Shown here: piece by piece, positions 1 to 8,722 of the stretch
Layout of the letters: each line of letters begins with the position of its first letter
How positions within the stretch are numbered: the first letter of the stretch is position 1
Assembly: GCA_020633055.1 (NCBI GenBank)
Contig: JACKEJ010000005.1
Location: forward strand, 930,001 to 994,000
Length of the DNA: 64,000 nt
Reading direction: 5' to 3'
DNA from: Sandaracinaceae bacterium
GTDB lineage: Bacteria; Myxococcota_A; Polyangia; Polyangiales; Houyiibacteriaceae
Made by a program: the position numbers and the translations under genes
The notes under the pieces: model-generated
The model's database searches: none
What the model saw: only the letters and a program-made list of their open reading frames with translations
Told to the model about the DNA's origin: nothing

Positions 1-53
1 CGGACGAGGCGGACCGACGACAGTGAGCGGAGGCGCGGAACCCGCAGCGAGTG

Positions 54-113
54 GTCGATGGGGATCGATTGTGGCTCTGCACTTGGGTACGGTGCGGAAA
101 TGCGAGGAGAGCG
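54..113. repeat. 60-nt dispersed repeat, copy 1
   Basis: This segment matches 3789-3847 at roughly 80-85 percent with one single-base gap. The shared core runs from a gtcga motif through ctgcacttggg to gagagcg. Both copies lie outside recognised genes: this one upstream of the DUF697-SHOCT gene, the other between two convergent genes. No transposase frame is recognisable in it, so it could be a decayed mobile-element end or a short family repeat. Confidence 0.55.
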
Positions 114-152
114 TCGACAGCTCCAGAGCGTCGCGAGCAGCCAAGCTGGGCT

Positions 153-229
153 ACCCGACGAGCCTGAAACGTGTTGGAGTTCCCTCTGGCCCCACTAGCG
201 ACCGCTCCTCGAGGAACCACCATGTCTCT
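153..229. repeat. 77-nt degenerate repeat overlapping a gene start, copy 1
   Basis: An ungapped comparison with 9360-9436 gives 60 identical bases of 77. The copy covers the ribosome-binding region and the ATG of the downstream gene at 222. Translated on the minus strand the two copies share a peptide of the pattern RDxxVPRGAVxSGA then TFQARRV, and most differences fall in wobble positions. That suggests it descends from coding sequence. Copy 1 would then have been recruited as the 5' end of another gene. Confidence 0.6.
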
Positions 230-890
230 GTTTCGCGTCAGCGCCGATCCTCACGTCAACGGGCTCATCGAGAAGTGCGGCTACGCCACGGCCGCGCTCA
301 CCATCATCCCCATCCCTGGGTCCGAGGTCATCGGCGTGATGCCCCTCCACGTCGGCATGGTGGTGGGCATCGCTCACCACCACGGGCAGAACCTCACCAC
401 CGAGACCGCGACCGAGCTGCTGATTCAGATTGGCACCACGGTTGGGGCGTCGCTGCTGGGCTCGCGCGTCGCGACGACCGCCGCCAAGTTCGTCCTGCCG
501 GGGCTCGGCGGCATCATCGCGGCGCCCTTCATGTTCGCCAGCACGCTCGCCATTGGGGCCGTGGCCGACCAGTGGTTCAACAGCGGGGGCACGCTCTCCG
601 AAATCGAGATGCGGGCCCTGTACGAGCGCACGGTCAAGAGCGCCAAGTCGTCGTTCCAGACCGACAGGATGAAGGACAGCGGCGCCATGCAGCAGGCGCG
701 CGAGGCGGTTGGTCGCGCGAAGGCGGGGGACAGCGCCGCGGCCCCGACGGGCGGCACGAGCAGCCCTGCGCCGAGCGGCAGCCCCGACCTCGTCAGCCGG
801 CTCCGGCAGGGCAAAGAGATGCTGGCCGCAGGCTTGATCGACCAAGCGGAGTTCGACGCGCTCAAGGCGCGCATCCTCAGCGAAATGTAG
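222..890 (+). CDS. DUF697-like membrane-associated protein with C-terminal SHOCT domain
   Basis: This is a 222-residue protein. Residues about 5-120 hold a hydrophobic, glycine-rich region with PIPGSEVIG and MPLHVGMVVGIAHHHG, resembling the DUF697/YcjF-type domain. A Ser/Pro/Ala linker follows. The last 35 residues (LVSRLRQGKEML...GLIDQAEFDALKARIL) form a SHOCT motif, a short helical oligomerisation module found at protein ends. The ATG at 222 is chosen because gagga lies 7 nt upstream, although the frame is open to a TTG at 171. No enzymatic residues are visible, and the function is unknown. The start region is shared with a degenerate repeat at 9360-9436. Confidence 0.75.
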   Translation: MSLFRVSADPHVNGLIEKCGYATAALTIIPIPGSEVIGVMPLHVGMVVGIAHHHGQNLTTETATELLIQIGTTVGASLLGSRVATTAAKFVLPGLGGIIAAPFMFASTLAIGAVADQWFNSGGTLSEIEMRALYERTVKSAKSSFQTDRMKDSGAMQQAREAVGRAKAGDSAAAPTGGTSSPAPSGSPDLVSRLRQGKEMLAAGLIDQAEFDALKARILSEM

Positions 891-961
891 GCCCGTCTCG
901 GAATTGGGGCGAAGCCCACAGATGTTTGTGCTGGACGGTACTGCCACTCAATAGTCGAACA

Positions 962-982
962 CGTCTCGGCGAGACCGAGACG
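962..982. terminator. Hairpin between convergent genes
   Basis: Perfect 8-bp arms cgtctcgg and ccgagacg enclose a 5-nt loop. The hairpin sits between the stop codon at 890 on the plus strand and the stop at 986 on the minus strand. No T-run follows on either side, so it is only a candidate bidirectional terminator or mRNA 3' stabiliser. Confidence 0.4.
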
Positions 983-985
983 ACG

Positions 986-2764
986 TCAGCGCCTTCGGCG
1001 CATCCGCGCGACGGCCAGAGCTGCGAACAGCAGCCACGCGTGCGGCTGCGGTTGATTCGCGCCCGCGCGACAGGTGCAGCCGCTCGCGGGCGATGCCGTG
1101 CCGCCATCTGCGCGCGTGCCGGCATCGAGCACAGCGCCACCCGCGTCGCCTGTCCCCGAGCCGGCATCGGGCACAGGCACGCAGCCGCCTGACGTGTCGC
1201 GCATCGTGCCCGTCGGACAGACGCACTCCGCCGGCGCACCCGTTTGGTTCTCGCAGACCTCTGTCCCTGCGCAATCGAGCGCGCCGCTGGTGCACTCATC
1301 GACGTCTTCGCAGCTCGTGCCCGAACCGCCCCACCCGGGGTCGCACTCGCACGCGTAGCCCTCGTCGGTGTTGGTGCAGGTCGCGTGCTCGTCGCAGTCG
1401 TCGCTGCCTTCAGCGCACTCGTCGGCGGGCACGCAGTCGCGGCCGCCGCTGGTGCCGGGCGCGTCGCTGAAGCCGGGACCGCAGGCGCACGTGAAGGTGG
1501 GCGGCATGCTGGTGCAGATCGCGTTGTCGTCGCAGTCGTCGCTGCCGCGCGCGCAGTGATCGGTGGGTACACACGTACCGGAACCCGAGTCGGCCCAGTC
1601 CGGTGCGTTGCAGGTGCAGATGAAGGAGCCGGTCACGTTGGTACACGCCGCGTTCACGTCGCAGCCGGCGATGTTCTCGGCGCACTCGTCGACGTCGATG
1701 CAGCCCGCGGCCCCATGTCCCTGACGGACCGGATCGTTCCGCCAGCCCGGTCCGGGGCAGGTGCACGTGAAGTCGTTGAGTGAGGTCGGCGAGGGGTTGG
1801 GGTCGTTGCACACCGCCGCCGGAGAGTTGTCGCAGTCGTCGGTGCCCATCGAGCACTCGTTGCCGACCCGACAGGTTCGCGGGGTCCCGTCCTGGAGATA
1901 GCCCACTTGGCAGCTGCAGGTGTAGCCCGGTGCGGACCAGGAGCCGAGGGATGTCTCGGTGCATCCCTGTCCGTCTTGGCCGCCGACGCCAAAAGGGCCA
2001 CAGGGATGACCCGCGCACTCGTCGACGTTCGCGCAACCGTCCGCGTCCCCGGCGCCGGTCGTCCCCGGCGGGCACGTGCACATGAAGAAGGGCGCAGCGC
2101 CGAGCTCGCTGCAGCTCGCCGTCGCGATGCAGTCCACGCCGACGATGCCAGTGCAGCTCCCGTCCGCGCTGCCGCCCACTGCGACGGAGCACGCTTGGCA
2201 GGTGCCGCCGCACGCGCTGTCACAGCACACGCCGTCGACGCAGAACCCGCTGCCGCATTCTTCGCTGGTCGTGCACGCGTCGCCCTGCGCGCGCAGCACC
2301 GTCACCGAGCCGACGATGGGAGAGCGGCGCGGATGATCGCCCGCCAGCGTTCCATCGCCGTCGACGCTCGTCGCCCAGAGCGTGTAGGACGCAGGCCCGG
2401 TCGCGTCCGGGGTCCAGGACATCGTCCAGCTCGCGGGCAACGCGAGCGCCGCGCTCTGCGTGGCCTCACCCTCGACGACGACGCTCCCGGCGCCCGCCTC
2501 CAACGTGCCCCCGCTGACGATCAGCAAGAAGCCGCCCGCGCTGCCCTCCCCCTCGACCTCGACGGTCACGTCGACCGGCTCGCCGAAGACGGGCGCGCTC
2601 GCGAAGCGAAGGCTCACCGACGCGGACGGAGTGTTCGGCGCGTGGCAGTTCGCGCACCCCGCAGGCCCCGCGAAGTCGGCGCTGGTGGCACCGCCCGCAT
2701 ACGCGAAGGCCGTGGAGGCATGGCAGAGGAGCGCAATGAACGAAACGTGGGCGAGGGAGCGCAT
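986..2764 (-). CDS. Secreted EGF-repeat protein with MYXO-CTERM-type anchor
   Basis: This is a 592-residue exported protein. An N-terminal signal peptide (MRSLAHVSFIALLCHASTAFA) is followed by a choice-of-anchor/Reeler-like beta domain (about 25-165) that begins with a CxxCH motif (CANCHAPN). Then come about six Cys-rich EGF-like modules, several of the calcium-binding DVDEC type. The C-terminus has a CxC motif, a hydrophobic stretch (WLLFAALAVA) and a terminal RMRRRR cluster, the layout of the MYXO-CTERM sorting signal. It is probably displayed on the outer surface and may bind calcium or ligands. A GTG five codons upstream (2779) is an alternative start. It stands alone, convergent with the upstream gene. 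Confidence 0.8.
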   Translation of the reverse strand: MRSLAHVSFIALLCHASTAFAYAGGATSADFAGPAGCANCHAPNTPSASVSLRFASAPVFGEPVDVTVEVEGEGSAGGFLLIVSGGTLEAGAGSVVVEGEATQSAALALPASWTMSWTPDATGPASYTLWATSVDGDGTLAGDHPRRSPIVGSVTVLRAQGDACTTSEECGSGFCVDGVCCDSACGGTCQACSVAVGGSADGSCTGIVGVDCIATASCSELGAAPFFMCTCPPGTTGAGDADGCANVDECAGHPCGPFGVGGQDGQGCTETSLGSWSAPGYTCSCQVGYLQDGTPRTCRVGNECSMGTDDCDNSPAAVCNDPNPSPTSLNDFTCTCPGPGWRNDPVRQGHGAAGCIDVDECAENIAGCDVNAACTNVTGSFICTCNAPDWADSGSGTCVPTDHCARGSDDCDDNAICTSMPPTFTCACGPGFSDAPGTSGGRDCVPADECAEGSDDCDEHATCTNTDEGYACECDPGWGGSGTSCEDVDECTSGALDCAGTEVCENQTGAPAECVCPTGTMRDTSGGCVPVPDAGSGTGDAGGAVLDAGTRADGGTASPASGCTCRAGANQPQPHAWLLFAALAVARMRRRR

Positions 2765-2851
2765 GAACGCGATTATCACGCCGCCAGACGTCGCCGCCTA
2801 GAGGGCGATCCAGGTTTGGATCGAGATAGAACGCGAGTGGGGCGTTGACTG

Positions 2852-3214
2852 GTGATGTCGAGCGGACCCAAGGCGACCCCTTTGACGATGTGCCACCGAG
2901 TTCCAGGTGTTCTGAAGCGTCTCGTGCGTCGGCAACGCGCTCCGTTTGGCGAGCTGCAGCGTGCCCGCGTCCTACTGCTCGCCCCCGGGGCCGGAGCGCG
3001 GCCCACGAAGCGCTGGGCGAAGCGGGTGAGCTCGGGCCTCGCGGAGCTCGTGCCCACCTCACGGCCGACGACGCTCGGGAGCATCGGACGCGACGTGCTC
3101 GAGGTGGACGGCGCCCACGTGGAGCTCGGCGACGACTTCCGTGACGAGACGCTCACGCGGGTGATGGCGGTGCGGGAGGGCCGTGCCGCTGTGACCGCCT
3201 TGTGGCTAGCCTCG
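2852..3214 (+). pseudogene. Possible transposase debris
   Basis: The frame here reads LKRLVRRQRAPFGELQRARVLLL (in two pieces around 2910-2980), which resembles the N-terminus of IS630-family transposases. It then reads LEVDGAHVELGDDF and DETLTRVMAV (about 3100-3170), which resembles the end of an IS66 OrfA-type accessory protein. Neither family is complete, there is no helix-turn-helix core or DDE region, and no terminal inverted repeats are visible. Codon bias is high in the second half. The call rests on recalled family motifs only. Confidence 0.3.
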
Positions 3215-3269
3215 CTCCCGAAAGATATCGGCGCTACCCTGCGCACGGACCATGGGCAGGACGGTGCGA

Positions 3270-3773
3270 ATGAGGCGTGCAGTAGTGATGGGTTCGCTGA
3301 TCTTTCTGATGGCTTGCTCCGGCGAAGACACACGCGAGAACACCGCGAGCGTCGTCAGCGGGGTGGTCGAGCGACTCAAGGCGCTGGTCGCAGGGGTCCA
3401 GGAGGGGACCGCGCAGGGACGCGAGAACACCGAGGGGGCATCCGGTGCTCGCACGCTCACCCGCGCCGAGGCGATTCACGATGCGGTGTCCTTCGAGGTC
3501 CTCGAGGTCAGCACCAACGAAGGCGAGACGCAGGTCGTCATCGCGGCCGGCACCGAGGCCGAACAGCCCATTCACATCGCCGACGTGCTGGCCGAGGGCA
3601 ACGTCATCCTGCTCGACGCCGATGGGTTCGCGACCCCGCTCCGCAGCGGGGACGACACCATCGTGATCGCCGCGAACGCGAGGACGCGCGTGACGTTCGT
3701 GTTTGCGGGCGAGGTCACCAACGCAAGGACCCTGCGTCTGTGGGGCCGGGAGACGCCCGTCCCCACAGAGTGA
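3270..3773 (+). CDS. Putative lipoprotein, unknown function
   Basis: This is a 167-residue protein with a lipoprotein signal (MRRAVVMGSLIFLMAC, lipobox LMAC). The mature part is small, acidic and lacks further cysteines. It looks like an all-beta domain after a short helical linker that contains TASVVSGVVERLKALVAG. The ATG at 3270 is preferred over the one at 3252 because agga lies 7 nt upstream of it. No family is recognised. It is followed by a dispersed repeat copy and convergent to the BRCT/WG gene. Confidence 0.65.
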   Translation: MRRAVVMGSLIFLMACSGEDTRENTASVVSGVVERLKALVAGVQEGTAQGRENTEGASGARTLTRAEAIHDAVSFEVLEVSTNEGETQVVIAAGTEAEQPIHIADVLAEGNVILLDADGFATPLRSGDDTIVIAANARTRVTFVFAGEVTNARTLRLWGRETPVPTE

Positions 3774-3788
3774 CACCATGCAAAACCA

Positions 3789-3847
3789 GTCGACCTGGAT
3801 CGACTGTGGCGCTGCACTTGGGCATCTGCGGACGTGCAAGGAGAGCG
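3789..3847. repeat. 60-nt dispersed repeat, copy 2
   Basis: Second copy of the sequence at 54-113. It lies in the 150-nt gap between the convergent genes ending at 3773 and 3924. The rest of that gap shows no gene or clear hairpin. Confidence 0.55.
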
Positions 3848-3923
3848 CGCCCCCGCGATGGCCTGTCAAGTCGCCGGCCCCGCGCGCCCGCTGCAGCATG
3901 ACCTGCGTGGCGTGTCCCTCGAC

Positions 3924-6900
3924 TCATCCGGGGCGTGCCATGGCGTAGCCTTCGTAGAAGCTGAGCGCTTCGGCGAACTTGGGCTCCACCACGACCTTGC
4001 CCTCCATGTCGAGGTAGCCCCACTTGGTCCCCGCTTGAAAGGCGATTCGCCCGTCGGACGGCGACCGGAGCAAGTCGTGGACGGGTGGCATGACGATGCG
4101 GCCCGACTCGTCCATCAACGCCCATTTTCCAGCGTTCTTCACGGGCACCAAGCCCTCGGAGAAGTTCTCGACCGCGTCGAAGGTGGGCTCGTGCACGATG
4201 GTGCCGTCGGCGGTCAGCGCGCCGAACTTTCCATTGACGCTGAACCAGGCGAGCGCCGAGGTGATGCTGTAGGTCTTCCAGTTCGTGCCCTGCAAGACCT
4301 TGCCCGCGGAGGTCACGTAGGCGCCCGCACCCGAGTGGAGAACCACCGGAGCCAGCTCACCGCGAAACCCGTACGCGGCCTTGAACTGGTAGTCCGCCAT
4401 CAGCTCACCCGCACCGTTGACGTAGCCCCAGTCGGAGCCTCTACGCGCGACCGCGATGAACGAGCCCGTCCCGAGACGACCTCTCCCCAACTGCTCGTAG
4501 GTGCCGGGTACCCGGGTTCCATCGGCGCGTACCAGACCCCAGTCCGTCTCGAACTTCACGCCGGCCACGCCGTCCACGAAGCCCGTCGTCTCGGTGAACG
4601 GACCCTCGAAGGCCCACGTTCCGTCAGGCTTCAGGAAGCCAGCCTGCCCTTCTCGCTCGGCGTAGGCGAGACCGTCCGAGAACGCGTAGAGCCTCTTGAA
4701 GCCGTCAGCGAGCACGTCCCCAGACAGCGTCCGCAGCGCATAGACCCCACCGCGACCGGTTCGGACGCAGCCTCCCGACACGTCCCCGACGAAGTCGAAG
4801 ACGGGCTCCAACACCCAGCTGCCGTCCGGCGCGAGCGCGCCCATGGGACCGTTGGCGGTGGCCGCTGGCGCCACCCCTTCCACGAACGGATGAATCAGCT
4901 TGAAGCTCGCGGAGGTCCGGTGTCGCCCGTCCGCGCCGATCAAGCCAAGGCGCTGAAAGGACCCCGCTCGGCCACATCCCCCCTGCCACTTGTCGAGCAT
5001 CTCCCACACCGGCGCGACCACCCACTCCCCCGCCTTGTCGATGTAGCCGTAGCGCCAACCCACCCCGGTACGCGTGTCGAGCTTCCTGACGATGGCGGAC
5101 GCCGGGTCCAGCGAAGGCACGGTCGCGTTCTCCAGCTTGTAGCGAGCACCATCCACCAGCTCCACGAACGTGGTGTCGCCCGCGCTCAGCACGTCGCGCA
5201 CTGGCAACGACATGGGTTGTGCCTGGAGCAGGCGCGGACCGTCGGTCCCGAGCGTCCACAGGTGAATGCCCGCGTTCTCCGCATGAGCATGTGCCGCACC
5301 GATCACCAAGAGGGTGCCTTGGTTCATGCTCCACATGGCGTCGTGCGAGAAGACGTCCACGAACCAGTGGAGCGCACCCGTCGCGTCGTACACGTCCAGC
5401 TGCGCGTCGAGGTCTTTGCCACGATGCAGGATGGCCGTCTCGCCGTCGCGCACCGCAGCCACCGAGAGCACGGGACCGGGAAGCATCGGCAGCGTGCGCC
5501 AGGCGCCGGAGGGGAGCAGCTCGTGGACCACCTGACCCTCCCACAAGAGCACCCGCGAGCCGTCCCATGCCCACGCGTACTCGAGCGACTTCATGCGAAG
5601 CGGTGGGACCACCGTCACCGTGCTCCCATCGCCCACGTTCACCAACGAGATCTCGTGCTCATCCCCCACGCGTCGTGTCGCGAGCGCGAGGCCACTCACG
5701 GTGGACGACTGTATCCAGTCGTGGTTGGCGGCCAACGCCTCGGGCGTCGTCGTGCCCCACTCGTCCGTCAGCGAGAGCTCGATGGTGTGCCCCAAGCGCT
5801 TGCTCTGGCTCGGCGGTGGCGGTGTCGGCTCGAGCTTCATCCCGTCGATGAACTTCCGGTGGTCTGCCACCGTCGTGCTCCGAGCGGCCGCCTCGAGCCC
5901 CAGGATCTCGAACCCATGGCTGCCTCGCAGCATCGACCCATCGGTCGTCAGCGCGCCGATGTCACAGGGGAGCTTGGCGATGCTGGTCAGACGACTCCCG
6001 TCCGTGCGCAGGAACAGCGTGCCCCAGGACTTCTCATCGGGTGGCTCACGACGGACACAGAGCGCGGAAAGAGCGGGCACCCGCTCGATGGACTCGGCGT
6101 TGATCTGCAGGCTCGCGACGAGCTTCCCCGAGTGCTCGCTGAGCACGTGTAGCAGGCCGGGCGTGCGCATGGCGGGGAGCGTGGTCACGTTCCCGAGCTT
6201 CTTGACCGCGGGAAGCTCCGCCACGTCGGGGTCCTGGGGATCGAGCGCATGGTCCCCGGCGCGCGTCAGCACGCCGACGAACTCGCGGTCGAGCCACACC
6301 ACCCCGACCTGCTGTGGCCCCTGCAGCACCACGCGCGCATCACCGGAAACGAGGTCGACGACGCGCATGCAGACGGGTGACCCCACCAGCAGCTTTCGAC
6401 CATCCGGCGACAGCGCAGCCAGATCGCGATACGAGCGTGTCGAGGGGAGCGAGAGCTCCTGACCGGTGGAGGCGCCATGCTCGGTGATCAGGACGCGCTC
6501 TCGGCCGTCCTCGTGCGGCACGAACAGCACGTCGCGCCCTGCGCCTGGCCAGCGCAGCGGCTCCTCACGCGCGGTGTCGCTCGGCACGGAAGCGCTGGTG
6601 AACCCCACGATGGGCGCGAGGCCGACCTGACCCTTCTTGGCGGCAGCCAGCGCCTTCTTGCGGAGACTGGCCGTGACGGCGGGGTCCGCGAAGTACGTGG
6701 CGAAGCGGAGGTCGGCGGCGGAGGGGGGCGCGACGAATCGGTTTCCGGAGCCGGGCTGGATGCGGTCGGCCAAGTCCGCCAAGCCATCGGGATCGAAGGG
6801 TAGGTCTGCGTCGACCTCGGGCGCCTCTCGTGCGTCCAGCCGGTCGCGTAGGAACGCGAAGAACGCGCTCGTGCTGTGGTAGCGGGCGACGAGGTTGTCC

Positions 6901-7616
6901 GGAGTGGGGTCCTCCAGCTCCACGACGATGATGGTGATGGTGTCGTCTGCCCACGCGACCCCGAACTCGCTCATGCCGCCACCGTCGGCGCCGAGCCGGA
7001 GTGTCTTGGTGGGATCGAGCCCTGCGAGAGCGGCGTCAGGGTCCTCATCCAGCGCGTCGAGCGACTGGGCGATGGCGTCCGCCAGTGAGTCCACGGAATG
7101 AGCGGGCCACAGGTCGAACTCCCCGAGGTCGATGTGATAGCCGTGTGTGGCGAGCGCGTCCGCCAGGCTCCGGATGATGTCCGGCGCGCCGTCCAGCCCG
7201 AGCGCGATGGCGCGCGGCTCGTTGAGCAGGTGACCCTTCTCGCGGATCTGGGCCTCCAGCGCGCGGACGAAGCTCGAGGCATCACGGCCGGCGGCGAGGG
7301 GAGCCGCTGCGCGCTGGGCTGGCGTTGCCCCTTGCGTGCCCGTGGGCGCGAGCTTCGCATCGACGTCGGTGGGCGCAGGGTTCGCACCGGACCGCAGCAC
7401 CTCCAGCAGCTCGGCCTCCCCCAGCACCATCACCCCGAGCTTGTCCGCCTTGTCCTTCTTGGACCCCGCCTTGTCACCGGCGAACAACACGTCCGTCTTC
7501 TTCGAGAGCGACTCGCTCACGACGGCGCCGAGCGCCCGCAGCTTCTGCGTCGCCTCTTCCCGCCCGAACGACGAGAACTTCCCGGTGAGAACGACGACCT
7601 TGCCTTTGATGTCCAC
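3924..7616 (-). CDS. BRCT domain / beta-propeller / WG-repeat protein
   Basis: This is a 1230-residue protein. Residues 1-75 are a BRCT domain of the DNA-ligase type (KGKVVVLTGKFSSFGREEA, then LGAVVSESLSKKTDVLFAGDKAGSK and KADKLGVMVLGEAELLEVL). Residues about 110-330 form an unrecognised alpha/beta region. Residues about 360-800 contain propeller-like strands such as YRDLAALSPDGRKLLVG. The last 400 residues carry about eight WG repeats (WGYVNGAGELMADYQFK, KWALMDESGRIVMPP, KWGYLDMEGKVVVEPKF). The GTG at 7616 is chosen because ggaggag lies just upstream and the BRCT domain begins at once. There is no signal peptide, so it should be cytoplasmic. BRCT modules bind phosphoproteins or DNA ends, and WG repeats mediate protein contacts, so a scaffold role is inferred. 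Confidence 0.85.
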   Translation of the reverse strand: MDIKGKVVVLTGKFSSFGREEATQKLRALGAVVSESLSKKTDVLFAGDKAGSKKDKADKLGVMVLGEAELLEVLRSGANPAPTDVDAKLAPTGTQGATPAQRAAAPLAAGRDASSFVRALEAQIREKGHLLNEPRAIALGLDGAPDIIRSLADALATHGYHIDLGEFDLWPAHSVDSLADAIAQSLDALDEDPDAALAGLDPTKTLRLGADGGGMSEFGVAWADDTITIIVVELEDPTPDNLVARYHSTSAFFAFLRDRLDAREAPEVDADLPFDPDGLADLADRIQPGSGNRFVAPPSAADLRFATYFADPAVTASLRKKALAAAKKGQVGLAPIVGFTSASVPSDTAREEPLRWPGAGRDVLFVPHEDGRERVLITEHGASTGQELSLPSTRSYRDLAALSPDGRKLLVGSPVCMRVVDLVSGDARVVLQGPQQVGVVWLDREFVGVLTRAGDHALDPQDPDVAELPAVKKLGNVTTLPAMRTPGLLHVLSEHSGKLVASLQINAESIERVPALSALCVRREPPDEKSWGTLFLRTDGSRLTSIAKLPCDIGALTTDGSMLRGSHGFEILGLEAAARSTTVADHRKFIDGMKLEPTPPPPSQSKRLGHTIELSLTDEWGTTTPEALAANHDWIQSSTVSGLALATRRVGDEHEISLVNVGDGSTVTVVPPLRMKSLEYAWAWDGSRVLLWEGQVVHELLPSGAWRTLPMLPGPVLSVAAVRDGETAILHRGKDLDAQLDVYDATGALHWFVDVFSHDAMWSMNQGTLLVIGAAHAHAENAGIHLWTLGTDGPRLLQAQPMSLPVRDVLSAGDTTFVELVDGARYKLENATVPSLDPASAIVRKLDTRTGVGWRYGYIDKAGEWVVAPVWEMLDKWQGGCGRAGSFQRLGLIGADGRHRTSASFKLIHPFVEGVAPAATANGPMGALAPDGSWVLEPVFDFVGDVSGGCVRTGRGGVYALRTLSGDVLADGFKRLYAFSDGLAYAEREGQAGFLKPDGTWAFEGPFTETTGFVDGVAGVKFETDWGLVRADGTRVPGTYEQLGRGRLGTGSFIAVARRGSDWGYVNGAGELMADYQFKAAYGFRGELAPVVLHSGAGAYVTSAGKVLQGTNWKTYSITSALAWFSVNGKFGALTADGTIVHEPTFDAVENFSEGLVPVKNAGKWALMDESGRIVMPPVHDLLRSPSDGRIAFQAGTKWGYLDMEGKVVVEPKFAEALSFYEGYAMARPG

Positions 7617-7933
7617 GAGCTTCTCCTCCCTTGAACGGAGGAGCCCAACCGCCTCGTGGCGCGGCCTCCTCACGAAAGCCTCGCGACGGTAGCACGTGTG
7701 GACGCCCCCGCCTCAATCCCATGACCGAACTCGACGTGCGGCACGCGCGCGCGACAAGACGGGGCTCGGGGGAGCGCGGTCAGATGCTCGCGGCGCTCCT
7801 CACGCACCATCAGGTGCAAGTTCTGCGTCTGCCCCTGAGCCAACACGGCGAAGCTCACGTCCACGAGCCCGTAGCCAGCATGAACGCTCCCTTGTGAGTG
7901 TACGGAACGCCTAACAGCGGGTCGATGCCGCGG
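7617..7933. other. 317-nt intergenic stretch without a convincing gene
   Basis: Short open frames exist on both strands but lack consistent codon bias or a recognisable product. It holds one copy of a 26-nt motif repeated at 12834-12859. The upstream promoter of the BRCT/WG gene should lie here, but no clear -35/-10 pair was identified. Confidence 0.5.
7866..7891. repeat. 26-nt motif, copy 1
   Basis: The sequence agcccgtrgccagmatgaac and the next six bases are shared with 12834-12859, with three differences in 26. Both copies sit in gene-free DNA. Confidence 0.35.
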
Positions 7934-8722
7934 TTACTCGGCCTGGTATTCCGACATGGGGATAGCCTCTACCCTGCGTGCGCTGACGGCCTCGACAAAT
8001 GCCCGTCCGTTCCATCGCCATGTCTCGACGCGCCGTCTGCTCGGACAGCACATGGCGTCGTCTTCTGTGAACACGGCACGAGTCAGCACGAGCCCATTGG
8101 CATCAGCGCTTCGGAGGTCGAGTCGGGTATCCCCGCCGTACTGCTCGAGTCGAGGGTCGCTGCCGAAGTGGTGGACGTTCCGAGGCCGATGCTCACCAGG
8201 AAGCATCGAGTAGACGCTGACGAAGCTGGACACCGATGTACCTCCGCTGAACATCACCTCGACGAAGATCGCCTCGTCCCACCCGTCACCCGTGAGATCA
8301 GCGAAGGTGGGTTCGCCGTAGTCGGTCCCTGGGTCCATGAAGTCGGGGTCCGGAGGACCATCCTGCGCCGCATGAAATGCTGGCCAGTCCACACCACGAA
8401 CTGGGGATGGTGTCGTCCGAGGCGGCAGTGTGGGGGCAAACGGAGGGGTGGGAGAAACAGGTGTCGGAGCCACAGCAGGCGCTACGACCGGAGGCGTGGT
8501 GACGGGCCCGCAAACACATTCTGCGAATGCCCCCGTCGGCAGACACACCTGGGCCCCAGTCCCCCCCTCGGGACACGCGCACTGCACCGACGCGCCCGGA
8601 GTGCACATGGGTGGCGCCGCATCACTCACCCTGGCCCCGCATGCCGCTAGCGCCAGTGCCAGCCCCCCCGCCACCAAGCCGACCCGTGCCCGTTGGCAAG
8701 TCGCTGTTCCTGCCTCTCTCAT
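7934..8722 (-). CDS. Putative lipoprotein with Cys-rich N-terminal motif
   Basis: This is a 262-residue protein starting at an ATG with aggag upstream. The signal peptide ends in LALALAACG (lipobox LAAC). The mature N-terminus has the motif CTPGASVQCACPEGGTGAQVC in abbreviated form, a short Cys-rich module recalled from myxobacterial secreted proteins. A Pro/Thr-rich linker (about 70-115) follows. The C-terminal domain contains PTFADLTGDGWDEAIF, an FG-GAP/VCBS-like D-x-D/N-G-D signature, and a late Cys pair (MCCPS). It is probably an outer-surface protein; no enzyme motif is seen. Confidence 0.75.
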   Translation of the reverse strand: MREAGTATCQRARVGLVAGGLALALAACGARVSDAAPPMCTPGASVQCACPEGGTGAQVCLPTGAFAECVCGPVTTPPVVAPAVAPTPVSPTPPFAPTLPPRTTPSPVRGVDWPAFHAAQDGPPDPDFMDPGTDYGEPTFADLTGDGWDEAIFVEVMFSGGTSVSSFVSVYSMLPGEHRPRNVHHFGSDPRLEQYGGDTRLDLRSADANGLVLTRAVFTEDDAMCCPSRRRVETWRWNGRAFVEAVSARRVEAIPMSEYQAE

